Origin: Dyadobacter crusticola DSM 16708
GTDB lineage: Bacteria; Bacteroidota; Bacteroidia; Cytophagales; Spirosomataceae
Assembly (NCBI RefSeq): GCF_000701505.1
Contig: NZ_JNJB01000001.1
Location: 62,001-126,000, forward strand
Length of the DNA stretch: 64,000 bases
Reading direction: 5' to 3'
The translations under genes were made by a program, and so were the position numbers. The notes under the pieces are model-generated. The model did not search any database and was not told where the DNA came from. It saw only the letters and a program-made list of their open reading frames with translations. This document shows positions 45,255 through 54,081 of the stretch, piece after piece (position 1 is the first letter of the stretch; every line of letters begins with the position of its first letter).

Positions 45255-45443
45255 ATGGAAATCTTGAATGAGAAGGATTATCAAAGTGCATTTCAAAAGA
45301 TAGATAGTCTGGTAGTGGCTGATTTTGAGAGCTCTGAAGCCATGCAGAAGGAATTTCTGGAACTGGCGAAAGCTATCCAGGAATATGAGAAGAAACATTA
45401 CCCACTACTGTCTCATCAATCAGAAGTGGTTATTCATAAATGA
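45255..45443 (+). CDS. Short HigA-like antitoxin without HTH domain
   Basis: The 62-residue acidic protein directly follows the toxin (11-base gap). It resembles the N-terminal part of antitoxins that accompany this HigB family (EFLELAKAIQEYEKKHYPL). Those antitoxins normally continue into an HTH DNA-binding domain of about 60 more residues; here the frame ends at VVIHK, and only 18 bases separate it from the next gene. So the DNA-binding half is missing, either by deletion or because this is a naturally short form. It may still neutralise the toxin but should not repress transcription. Confidence 0.7.
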   Translation: MEILNEKDYQSAFQKIDSLVVADFESSEAMQKEFLELAKAIQEYEKKHYPLLSHQSEVVIHK

Positions 45444-45461
45444 ACTGAGTAAGTACAAACA

Positions 45462-46382
45462 ATGAGAAAAGAATTTTCAAATGCCATGGAACAGCTTGCA
45501 ATGGAGGACGATTCTATCGTTTTCATTACAGGCGATCTGGGCTATAACGCGCTGGAAAACTTGCAGGCCAAATTGGGCAAACGGTTCATCAATGCAGGTG
45601 TTGCCGAGCAGAATATGGTCGGAGTAGCTGCCGGCTTTGCGCATAAAGGCTACAAGGTTTTTTGTTACAGCATTGCTCCATTCATTGTTTACCGCTGTCT
45701 CGAACAGTTCAGAAATGACGTGTGCTTCAATAACTTACCTGTTTTCCTCGTTGGAAATGGAGGAGGTTATGGTTACGGCATCATGGGTAGCAGCCACCAT
45801 ACCATTGAAGACTTGGCTTGCCTGAGCGGGCAGCAAAATGCAAACGTTTGGGTACCTGCATTCTCGGATGAAGTAGAAGCAGTTGTAAGACAAATTGCTG
45901 CCGACAGCCGCCCTGCATACCTGCGTCTCGGCGCAGGGAAAACAACTCCTGCAAACAGCATTGAAACCGGTTCTTTCAAGATCATTCACCGGCCTGATCA
46001 TGCAGATATAACAGTTTTCGCATTGGGGCCGATTGCCAATAATGTAATGGCTGCTCTCTCCCTATCGCCAGAACTGACTGCGAAAGTGAATGTAGTCACT
46101 GCACTACATTTCCCATTGACTATCGAAAACGATCTTGTTGAGCTGATCAAAAAATCGCCGGCTATCCTGGTCGCCGAAGAGCATATCAGCACTGGCGGAC
46201 TTGCGCAGCAACTTTCAGTGCAATTGCTGGAAAACGGCATTGTTCCACGCGGATTTAAGAGTCTGAAAGCAGAAGGATACCCGAATAGCCGCTATGGAAG
46301 TCAGACTTATCATCAGAAGCAATCCGGCCTTGATCCCGATTCCATTTTCACGCATTTAAATCAATTACTGATACCGGCATGA
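45462..46382 (+). CDS. Transketolase, C-terminal (pyrimidine-binding) subunit
   Basis: The 306-residue protein is the second half of transketolase. It has the catalytic glutamate region in NAGVAEQNMVGVAAGFAHKG, the FVIYRCLEQF-type helix region, GGGYGYGIMGSSHHTIED, and a C-terminal Rossmann-like domain (about 185-300). It must pair with the TPP-binding subunit encoded at 42059-42886. In most genomes the two halves are adjacent; here the fused epimerase-GT2 and the toxin pair lie between them. Its stop overlaps the next start as ATGA. Confidence 0.9.
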   Translation: MRKEFSNAMEQLAMEDDSIVFITGDLGYNALENLQAKLGKRFINAGVAEQNMVGVAAGFAHKGYKVFCYSIAPFIVYRCLEQFRNDVCFNNLPVFLVGNGGGYGYGIMGSSHHTIEDLACLSGQQNANVWVPAFSDEVEAVVRQIAADSRPAYLRLGAGKTTPANSIETGSFKIIHRPDHADITVFALGPIANNVMAALSLSPELTAKVNVVTALHFPLTIENDLVELIKKSPAILVAEEHISTGGLAQQLSVQLLENGIVPRGFKSLKAEGYPNSRYGSQTYHQKQSGLDPDSIFTHLNQLLIPA

Positions 46383-48076
46383 CAAAAAAGGCTTTAACTG
46401 TCATTCTGAGCCTGATCCTTTTGCTACCGGTCCTGATTTACTTTACGGTCTGGAACTACTACGCTATTAATATCCCCAAGTGGGACGACCACGCTTTTAA
46501 GGCATTCATCATTGAATTCTCCCAGGCAACGGATTGGAAAGGTGAGGTACGCGCCTTGCTAAGGCAGCATAACGAGCACAGAATTGTACTCACCCGCATT
46601 TTCGCCTGGCTGGATTTCTGGATTTTCGGGTCACTGAACTACAAGCACCTGATGATTTGCGGAAACCTGTTGCTGATCGGTGTGATTCCGCTTTGGTACG
46701 AATTGCTGAAAAAGAACAAAAAGCCACTTTTTGCCTTACTGCCTGTACCCTTTTTGTGGCTCACTCTTGCATTTTGGGAGAATATGTACTGGGGAATGTC
46801 GGCAGTTCAGAATTTCGGGGTTGTTACACTGACACTTTGGACACTTTTTCTTTGTGTAAAGCCCAAAACACTCCCATTCGTCGTTTCATTACTCCTAGCG
46901 GTACTTACAACGGTTACGAGCGGAAACGGACTTCTGGTATTGCCACTGGGCGCACTACTCCTATTCTTGTCCGGCGACCGGAAACGTTTCGCAATCTGGA
47001 TCCTGTGGAGTGCTGCCACGGTATTCGGCTATTTTTCGACCTACGAAAAGTTTGACAATAACCCGGTCACGCGTGCCGGCCTCTTCCAGCTGGTAAAGGG
47101 ATATATGTCTTTCCTGGGGTCATTTGCAGAATCGTTCCCTGTCCTCGATCATTTCAAGGTTTGCTTTTTCCTGGGCATTGTCCTGTTTTTTGTTGCAGTC
47201 TCAATTGTTTCAACCACGCTTTTCAGGATTGTCAGGAATAAGTACGCCAACAAGTTTGAAAAAACAACTGACCTGTTCTGTTTGGGAACAGTCCTTTTCA
47301 TTCTTGGGACTGCGCTGATCGTGGTGTATTCCCGGGCAGGCTTCGGTATCGAGACACTGGTTACAAGCCGGTACAAGATCTATTCTGTTCTGCTACTGCT
47401 CGTTGCTTACCTCTATGTAGTGATACCGATCCGGGGCACATTCCTGTCTCCTTACATTACGGCAATTGTTTTTCTTGCGGTGGTTTTCAATGTATTCAGC
47501 TACCATTACCATCTGGTAGACGCTTACAACCTGCGTAAAATGCTGGTGACTGCGCAGTTCAATTCTACATTCACCGACAAATCTTTACGCTATCCTACCG
47601 ACACTTCTTTCGCGGCCAATATTGTTGAAAAAACACCGGTTATCTATGATAAATGGCTCCCATTGATCGGGATCGCGGACAGACAGAACTATGCAGGCGG
47701 GTCACGCGGAATGGTGGAGCTGTTCGACAATACTGCATTCAAGAAAGCTGAAAAGTCTCTGCTGGTTGAAAATAACCTTTTCAGTAGCCAGCGTTTGCAG
47801 GACAGCGGCGTGTATGTGCTGCTCAGCTCCAAAGACCGTTACTACATATTCCCGGCGTACCGGACGCGCAACAAGAGCCGCAAAGAGCTATTTTTGAAGC
47901 AGTACTACTTTTCAAAAGGTTTTTACGCGGATATCCCGTTCACAGAACCACTGGAAAAAGGAGTTTATAATGTCGCATTGATCCGTCAGGACGGGAATGA
48001 AACCGGAATACTTTTCAAAGGCGAAAAAATCACGATCAATCCGATCAAAGCCAACAAAGTCAGGGTAAACTGGTAA
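46379..48076 (+). CDS. Polytopic membrane protein, probable GT-C glycosyltransferase
   Basis: The 565-residue protein has about eleven membrane segments. An N-terminal helix is followed by a loop with paired aspartates (INIPKWDDHAF), as in the first periplasmic loop of GT-C enzymes, and then QHNEHRIVLTRIF. A soluble region of roughly 165 residues ends the protein. I do not recognise a named family, but the topology and neighbours suggest transfer of a lipid-linked sugar or polymerisation. It overlaps the transketolase-C gene by four bases (ATGA), so the two are translationally coupled. Confidence 0.75.
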   Translation: MTKKALTVILSLILLLPVLIYFTVWNYYAINIPKWDDHAFKAFIIEFSQATDWKGEVRALLRQHNEHRIVLTRIFAWLDFWIFGSLNYKHLMICGNLLLIGVIPLWYELLKKNKKPLFALLPVPFLWLTLAFWENMYWGMSAVQNFGVVTLTLWTLFLCVKPKTLPFVVSLLLAVLTTVTSGNGLLVLPLGALLLFLSGDRKRFAIWILWSAATVFGYFSTYEKFDNNPVTRAGLFQLVKGYMSFLGSFAESFPVLDHFKVCFFLGIVLFFVAVSIVSTTLFRIVRNKYANKFEKTTDLFCLGTVLFILGTALIVVYSRAGFGIETLVTSRYKIYSVLLLLVAYLYVVIPIRGTFLSPYITAIVFLAVVFNVFSYHYHLVDAYNLRKMLVTAQFNSTFTDKSLRYPTDTSFAANIVEKTPVIYDKWLPLIGIADRQNYAGGSRGMVELFDNTAFKKAEKSLLVENNLFSSQRLQDSGVYVLLSSKDRYYIFPAYRTRNKSRKELFLKQYYFSKGFYADIPFTEPLEKGVYNVALIRQDGNETGILFKGEKITINPIKANKVRVNW

Positions 48077-48078
48077 AC

Positions 48079-49197
48079 ATGCGCACGAATTCATCAGGAC
48101 ATATCATTCAACTGGACGGGATCCGCTTTATAGCGATCGCGCTTGTGCTGATAGAGCATCTTTTTGTGGAAGTAAATACCATACCTGTGGGCGCAACAGG
48201 TGTTACTATCTTCTTCGTACTCAGTGGCTTCCTGATTTCTAGGATACTTTTAAAAAGCAAGGACAAAAACTTCGGTACGCCCGGAGGTTTCAGAAAATAC
48301 CTGGGCAAGTTTCTCGTACGCAGGACAATCCGGATTTTCCCTGTTTACTATCTGGTGATTTTACTTTTGTACATCTTCAATGTACCTCCGACGCGCGAAA
48401 AACTCGGTTGGCTGGCTTTGTACGGTACCAATATCTACATGGCGACCTACAAAAGCTGGATGGGATCCATGGATCATTTGTGGTCGCTGGCGGTTGAGGA
48501 GCAGGTTTATCTCTTTTTTCCATTTCTGATCTTTTTCATTCCAAGAAACAAGCTGGTACCCGTGCTCGGGATCATGGGTGCACTTAGTATTGCATTCCGG
48601 TTCTGGTACTATTTTGCCAATCCGGATTTTGGAATTGACGATTGGATTGTAACGTATGTAAGTACACCGGCTTGTCTGGATTCTTTCGCATTGGGTGGCT
48701 TAATGGCCTGGTTACAGGTTTATAAGACTGATTTCTTTGAAAGGCTTTTTAGTAAATCCTGGCCGGTACTGCTCGCATTTCTGGGCTGGGTGCTACTGCA
48801 AATATGGTCCAAGACCTTTGAAGACAGGTTCAATATTTCATTTGTCGTATTCGACAGAACGGTATCATCACTGTTCGGGTTTTTCCTGATTGGCCGGGCT
48901 GTAATGGGTTACGGAGGTGTTATGGCGGCGTTTCTTGAAAATCCGGTGAGCATATACCTGGGTAAAATCAGTTATGGTTTGTACCTCTATCACAATTTTG
49001 TGTACAACCATTTTCACAGTGGACCGATGCACCCGACTGTGCGCCTGTTCAGGAAAATTTACCAGTATGTACCTGACCTTAAAGGCTCTGTGGCCTTTGA
49101 AGCACTGCTTGTTATGGTACTTACAGTGGCAGTGGCATCTTTTTCATGGCATTTCTTTGAAAAGCCTATCAATGCGTTAAAGGATAAGTACGCTTAG
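48079..49197 (+). CDS. OafA/YrhL-type acyltransferase-3 membrane protein
   Basis: The 372-residue protein has about ten membrane segments and the acyltransferase-3 signature IQLDGIRFIAIALVLIEHLF, with the conserved Asp, Arg and His, plus RTIRIFPVYY and the SMDHLWSLAVEEQVY motif. It lacks the SGNH domain fused in some OafA proteins. It moves acyl (often acetyl) groups across the membrane to surface sugars. It starts two bases after the preceding gene, and an SGNH protein encoded downstream might receive the acyl group. Confidence 0.92.
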   Translation: MRTNSSGHIIQLDGIRFIAIALVLIEHLFVEVNTIPVGATGVTIFFVLSGFLISRILLKSKDKNFGTPGGFRKYLGKFLVRRTIRIFPVYYLVILLLYIFNVPPTREKLGWLALYGTNIYMATYKSWMGSMDHLWSLAVEEQVYLFFPFLIFFIPRNKLVPVLGIMGALSIAFRFWYYFANPDFGIDDWIVTYVSTPACLDSFALGGLMAWLQVYKTDFFERLFSKSWPVLLAFLGWVLLQIWSKTFEDRFNISFVVFDRTVSSLFGFFLIGRAVMGYGGVMAAFLENPVSIYLGKISYGLYLYHNFVYNHFHSGPMHPTVRLFRKIYQYVPDLKGSVAFEALLVMVLTVAVASFSWHFFEKPINALKDKYA

Positions 49198-49272
49198 TAA
49201 TTAATCATTTGACATATCGAGGTTCCAGCCTTATTTATTAATTTCGCGTAATCATACCAAATAAAATTCTGC

Positions 49273-50016
49273 ATGTCATACCGTCTAAGTATAGTGATGC
49301 CCGCGTACAATGAACAGGATTGTATAGAAAAAGTAGTTTATAATTGGACAGACTTCCTGAAACAGACTTTTCCCAACGATAATACAACCCTCATTGTTAT
49401 TAACGACGGTTCCAAAGACAATACAAAAGTGCTTTTGGACAAATTGGCAAAAGAAGTTTCCAATCTGACGGTAGTCAATCAAAAGAATGGCGGACACGGC
49501 AATGCAGTTGTAAATGGATATCGCAAAGCACTGGAGCTCAATTCTGAATACGTGTTTCAGACAGATAGCGACGACCAGTTTATCTCAGGTGACTTCCACA
49601 AACTATGGGAAAAGCGTGATCGTTCACAGTTCATTCTGGGCTATCGCGAAGTGAGGCACGATGCAGGTGTACGGCTATTTATCACCAAATTCCTGCGCAG
49701 CACGATCTCCCTTGTTTACGGTACATATATTATGGACAGTAACATTCCATTCCGCCTGATCAAAGGAAGTTTTCTCCAAAAATTAATGAACCAGCTTCCC
49801 AATCCGGAGCCTTTCGCGCCGAACATTTTCCTTTCGGTTATGGCGAAAAAGTCCGGACAAGAACTGTTTGACATACCTATCACGCATAAAGACCGTGAAA
49901 CCGGAACCGTATCAATTGTGAAATGGAACTTGTGGAAAGTTTGTATACGAAGCTTCAAGGAACTGCTGCGTTTTCGTCTTGAACTGAATAAAAAGGTCAG
50001 AGCGATACGTGCTTAA
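49273..50016 (+). CDS. DPM1-like family 2 glycosyltransferase
   Basis: The 247-residue GT-A protein has LSIVMPAYNEQDCI, VINDGSKDNTK and the metal site QTDSDDQF. It lacks the C-terminal membrane pair seen in GtrB types, so it is the short, peripheral DPM1-like form or a general GT2. It probably makes a polyprenyl-phosphate sugar or adds one sugar residue. It follows a 75-base gap containing a TAATTTCG element (49239-49246), so it may have its own promoter. Confidence 0.85.
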   Translation: MSYRLSIVMPAYNEQDCIEKVVYNWTDFLKQTFPNDNTTLIVINDGSKDNTKVLLDKLAKEVSNLTVVNQKNGGHGNAVVNGYRKALELNSEYVFQTDSDDQFISGDFHKLWEKRDRSQFILGYREVRHDAGVRLFITKFLRSTISLVYGTYIMDSNIPFRLIKGSFLQKLMNQLPNPEPFAPNIFLSVMAKKSGQELFDIPITHKDRETGTVSIVKWNLWKVCIRSFKELLRFRLELNKKVRAIRA

Positions 50017-50026
50017 AAGATAAGCT

Positions 50027-52711
50027 GTGTCAAAAAAGAGCATTTTCATTGTCCTGTTGATTGTTATTATAGCGTCGGCAGGATATTTCTTATATAAGTG
50101 GACACGTGGTTCCACGGCTGCTTGGAAGTTTATCCCCTCCAATGCGGTGGTGGTAATTACCAGCGAGCATTTACAGGATTCCACTTACGCAGCTACGGAA
50201 GCAGGCCTGGATTTGAAGAGGCTGCCGCTGCTTGATGTTGCGAGCGATAATCTTTCCCTGCTCAATCTGCTTACTACCGATAAAAAGCGGCTTTACAATT
50301 TTTTAAGAGGAAAAGCAGTTTCCTACTCCTACCACCCCCGCACTGCCACTGAATGGGGTGTGCTGATGTATATTCCTGTCACTTCCGAGGAAGAGCAGTG
50401 GCTTTCCAGCCCGCAAAACGCCAATATTCGTGCATTGCACCATAACTTCCAGAATCACCGCATTACCGACATTATTGATAGTAATTCCCGGCCGCTATTC
50501 TCGTATCTGGTTAAAGATAATCTTCTGATCGTGAGCTACTATGGTGATCTGATAGAAGATGCAATGCGTGCTTCTTCCCTCAGCATCCAATCCTTTCGGC
50601 TTCGTTCCAGGTTTTCCAACATCGACGATTCAGAATTCGGTACGAGCATTTACCTGCGAAACGATGCCTGGAAATCGGTTGTTTCCGCTGATAATGCAAT
50701 CGGCATTTACACTGAATTTGCAAAAAACTTCCCGACCTACCAGGATTATCATATTGAATCAAAGCCTGGAAAAAAGGGGAATTTGACATTGAAATCGTTG
50801 GGTAGCGATGCGCCTGATTATTATATGGCGAACATTTTGAAGGATATACCCGGAATGCCGTTTGCGGGTCACAAGCACATTTCGCAGCAAACTTCCTTCC
50901 TCTACCGATCGGCTGCGTCTGATAAAGCTGCATTTAAAAAGGAATTTGGCAAATGGCACAAGAAACAAAAATCACCTTCCTGGGATAAGCTGAACTACTA
51001 CATTTCCTCAGAAAGCAATCTGCTGATCAATAACCTGGGCTCTGAGCTGCTACTCTGTCAGCTCGAAGAAAACAATAGTATCAGCGACGGGAAGATTCTG
51101 CTTGCCGAGTTTTCAAATTATGACAAAGTGCGGCCCGTTTTACAAAAACTTGCCCGGCTGTCTAATTCTGAAACAAATGCCTCGGTGGATCAGTACCAGG
51201 GTTATGATATCTATTCAGTACCAATTCCGGAGCTGCCTTCCGGACTTTACGGGCCGATGTTCTCGGGCTTTCCACGCAGCTATTTCACTTACGTCGCGCC
51301 TTACCTCGTAATCAGCAACAATTCACAGGTTTTGCAGAATTACATTGTTGATTACGAAAACCAGATTACCTGGAAACAATCACCAGAATACGACAGTGTT
51401 TTGACCAAAACGAACAGCGAGGCGCAGCTTTCGGTCATTGTAAACCTCAGAAAAGCGCAAACCCGGGCTGGAAATGAGGGTTTCACCAAATATTCGGACC
51501 TGATCTCGAAAATGGAGTCTGTCACATTTCAATGCCGCTATGCAGACGATGAAGCTTTTCCCGAGATTACATTTACACCAAAAAAACGGCAGACAGCCAG
51601 CAAGGTACTTAACCGTACTTTCCTCAATATCGACATAGAATGGCCCGATCTCTTCGACACCGAACTGACCGCATTACAGAACCCGATCGACGGGAGTTCC
51701 GAGGTTCTGCTGACTGATAAGAATCACAACTTGTTAAGGACAAATAACTTGCGCGAGGGTAAAACGGAAGTGATCGCCAAGCTTGACGGGCCAATTGTTA
51801 CAGCTTCCTATAAGGTCGATTTTTTAAATATCGGCCGTCAACAACGCATTTTCGCGACAGCAAAAACCGTTTATGCGCTGGACGAAGACGACTCTACTAC
51901 TGTATCTACATTCACTGGAATACTGCCCTCTTCTGCGGATATCAATGCATTGTACGCCATTGACGGAGGCGACGAGGGAAGTAACCGTTTTATCATCAAG
52001 ACCACGGCAGAAGAACTTTTCATTTGGGAAAGCGTGACCAGGCCGGTAAAAAGACTGAACAGTTCGGTACGTTTTGAGAATATTCAGAGTCCCGTAATCG
52101 CATTGAACCAGATCGGCAACAAGGGATTTATCGTCACACAGAAAAATGGTAAGATCTACTTGCTCAAAGAAAACGGCAGTGTAAGGCAAGGTTTCCCTGT
52201 TGATATCCTTACAAGAACCGCAAGTGCATTCACCTGGACACAGGATCCCGGAACCGGCCAGCCGGAGCTGGTTGGGGTAAGTGTTTCCGGTGAACTGGTC
52301 AGGATCAATCCGGAAGGGAAAATTACTTCCAGGAAACAGTTACTGCGCCCGGAGCCCGGTTCTTCTTTCAGGACTTTATTTGATCGGAATTCTCTGGATT
52401 GGATCCTGGTGCGGTCTGTTAATTCCAAGACTGCGATTATTAGTAAAGACGGGAAGGAATTGTTTGAGATCAAGGATATTTTGCCAAATCCTGTTATTCA
52501 GTACCACTTTTTTGGTGTAGATAACCGCTTTATTACAATCAAATCAGGAGGTTACACGACAGTTTTCGATATGACGGGCAAGCGACTGGGCGACAAAGCA
52601 ATTCCGTCTGAAATGCCTGTTCAGCTCACTTACCAGCCAGGCTACTACAAATTGTTGATATTCAGCAGATCAGAAAAGAAGATTCAGGTTTGGTCTGTCA
52701 AATTGCGATAA
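50027..52711 (+). CDS. Large membrane-anchored protein of unknown function
   Basis: The 894-residue protein starts with GTG at 50027, 10 bases after the GT2 stop. One N-terminal membrane helix (IFIVLLIVIIASAGYFLY) anchors it, leaving a large extracytoplasmic part. Residues about 35-540 resemble DUF3352-like alpha/beta repeats (FIPSNAVVVITSEHL; VDQYQGYDIYSVPIPELP). The C-terminal part (about 560-890) is beta-rich with repeated blade-like units (FIVTQKNGKIYLLKENGSVRQGF; KTAIISKDGKELFEI), consistent with a beta-propeller. No catalytic motif is evident. Position within the glycan locus suggests an assembly or scaffold role, which is inference only. Confidence 0.75.
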   Translation: MSKKSIFIVLLIVIIASAGYFLYKWTRGSTAAWKFIPSNAVVVITSEHLQDSTYAATEAGLDLKRLPLLDVASDNLSLLNLLTTDKKRLYNFLRGKAVSYSYHPRTATEWGVLMYIPVTSEEEQWLSSPQNANIRALHHNFQNHRITDIIDSNSRPLFSYLVKDNLLIVSYYGDLIEDAMRASSLSIQSFRLRSRFSNIDDSEFGTSIYLRNDAWKSVVSADNAIGIYTEFAKNFPTYQDYHIESKPGKKGNLTLKSLGSDAPDYYMANILKDIPGMPFAGHKHISQQTSFLYRSAASDKAAFKKEFGKWHKKQKSPSWDKLNYYISSESNLLINNLGSELLLCQLEENNSISDGKILLAEFSNYDKVRPVLQKLARLSNSETNASVDQYQGYDIYSVPIPELPSGLYGPMFSGFPRSYFTYVAPYLVISNNSQVLQNYIVDYENQITWKQSPEYDSVLTKTNSEAQLSVIVNLRKAQTRAGNEGFTKYSDLISKMESVTFQCRYADDEAFPEITFTPKKRQTASKVLNRTFLNIDIEWPDLFDTELTALQNPIDGSSEVLLTDKNHNLLRTNNLREGKTEVIAKLDGPIVTASYKVDFLNIGRQQRIFATAKTVYALDEDDSTTVSTFTGILPSSADINALYAIDGGDEGSNRFIIKTTAEELFIWESVTRPVKRLNSSVRFENIQSPVIALNQIGNKGFIVTQKNGKIYLLKENGSVRQGFPVDILTRTASAFTWTQDPGTGQPELVGVSVSGELVRINPEGKITSRKQLLRPEPGSSFRTLFDRNSLDWILVRSVNSKTAIISKDGKELFEIKDILPNPVIQYHFFGVDNRFITIKSGGYTTVFDMTGKRLGDKAIPSEMPVQLTYQPGYYKLLIFSRSEKKIQVWSVKLR

Positions 52712-52715
52712 GTCG

Positions 52716-53750
52716 ATGAAGATTTTAAAATACGTCCTGTTGATTTTAGGCTCAGTCATTTTTGCGATCGGGCAGAGCCAGTATTTGCTTACAAAAGTGG
52801 GTGAATGGAAGCTGATCAATGACGGATACCAGTACGGAGACCTTTACCGTTTATCAAATCTTTCCAAATTCAAAGATCCAAGGCGCACATGCACAGATTA
52901 CGTGCCGCCTGCAAAAGCTACCGGAACGCGCAAAGTTCACCTTTACATCATCGGCGACAGCTTCACGGAAGCGCAGCGCGTGGGATTAAAGGATTTTTCT
53001 GTTGATGCATATACATACGTGCATTGGTCGGATTTCCTCCATATCAAACTGGATACCACAGAGACTAACATATTGATTTTAGAGTCCGTGGAGCGGCACT
53101 TCCGGCAGAAAATGGTTGCACCTGTTCAGGTGCTCATTCCTGATACTGCCACTTTCAAAACGCACGTAAATCCGCCGCCATTCATGAACCAGCTGGATGA
53201 TGCTTTTAATGCAACTTACACGCGCGACAGGCTGGACGCGGTTTTGTTCCAGAATGATTTTTTTCTGAGAGTAAAAGAATGGCGGGCAGATTTCCAGCAT
53301 CGTTTTTTCGACCGCGTCAACGAGTCCGTTACCATGGTAAATAATGATCAGGATATGGTTTTTTACATGGATACTGACACGACCGGAGTGACTTCGTCTT
53401 TTAAGGAAGTAAGCAATAGAGAGATCGATACGATGGTTATTAATCTGAACGAAAGCCGGAAGTTTGCTGAGTCCATTGGTTTTAAGCATGTTTTCCTTTC
53501 TGTAATACCCAATAAGGTATCCGTATTAAATCCCGAATACGGGATTTACAATCACCTGATTGAGCGCATTTACGCACATCCGAAACTGAATATGCCGACG
53601 ATCGACATACTCGCTGATTTCCGCAAAATGGGCCGCAGCTCTTATCTCAAGGGAGATTCGCACTGGACGTGTGAGGGGCAGTACTTGTGGCTCGACAAAG
53701 TAAATGCGGAAATCAACAGGATGGTTTCTGCCAAATCACCTGTTCTCTAA
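52716..53750 (+). CDS. AlgX/AlgJ-like SGNH-fold protein
   Basis: The 344-residue protein has an N-terminal membrane or signal helix (YVLLILGSVIFAIGQSQ). SGNH-type motifs are YIIGDSFTEAQRVG (nucleophile Ser with preceding Asp) and, near the end, LKGDSHWTCEGQYLW with the Asp-His pair. This resembles the catalytic domains of the alginate O-acetyltransferases AlgJ/AlgX. It would work in the periplasm on polysaccharide O-acetylation, fitting the acyltransferase-3 gene upstream. It starts four bases after the large unknown gene. Confidence 0.8.
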   Translation: MKILKYVLLILGSVIFAIGQSQYLLTKVGEWKLINDGYQYGDLYRLSNLSKFKDPRRTCTDYVPPAKATGTRKVHLYIIGDSFTEAQRVGLKDFSVDAYTYVHWSDFLHIKLDTTETNILILESVERHFRQKMVAPVQVLIPDTATFKTHVNPPPFMNQLDDAFNATYTRDRLDAVLFQNDFFLRVKEWRADFQHRFFDRVNESVTMVNNDQDMVFYMDTDTTGVTSSFKEVSNREIDTMVINLNESRKFAESIGFKHVFLSVIPNKVSVLNPEYGIYNHLIERIYAHPKLNMPTIDILADFRKMGRSSYLKGDSHWTCEGQYLWLDKVNAEINRMVSAKSPVL

Positions 53751-53778
53751 GAAGCAAAAGCATATTGCAAGGGTTGCA

Positions 53779-54060
53779 ATGAAGCATGCGTACAAGAAAA
53801 TGCGAAACCCGAGTTCAAAAGCGGTGCAGAATTATATAAAGTACCTCGGTAACTATGCATCCAAATCGGTTAAAAAGGCATTGCCCGGGTTTCAGCCGCC
53901 GCTTTATGCTGAAACCAGTAACTATGTCCGCATTGGTCCGACCATTACATTACTGCCAGATGAAGATTATTACCGTCAGTTCCCAGATTCCGAGAAGGAC
54001 ATTTTCGTTCATCACCTTACAGCCCCATATCTGTACCTGATTGAGAAATATAAATACTAA
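53779..54060 (+). CDS. Small basic protein of unknown function
   Basis: The protein has about 93 residues from the ATG at 53779 (MKHAYKKMRN), 28 bases after the SGNH gene. A longer form from the ATG at 53704 would overlap that gene by 47 bases. The sequence is lysine- and tyrosine-rich (NYIKYLGNYASKSVKKALPGF, DEDYYRQFPDSEKDIFVHH) with no signal peptide or membrane segment. I do not recognise a family. It is the last gene before the M14 peptidase gene and may belong to the glycan operon. Confidence 0.6.
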   Translation: MKHAYKKMRNPSSKAVQNYIKYLGNYASKSVKKALPGFQPPLYAETSNYVRIGPTITLLPDEDYYRQFPDSEKDIFVHHLTAPYLYLIEKYKY

Positions 54061-54081
54061 TCCCGTCTTCTTAACTCCACA

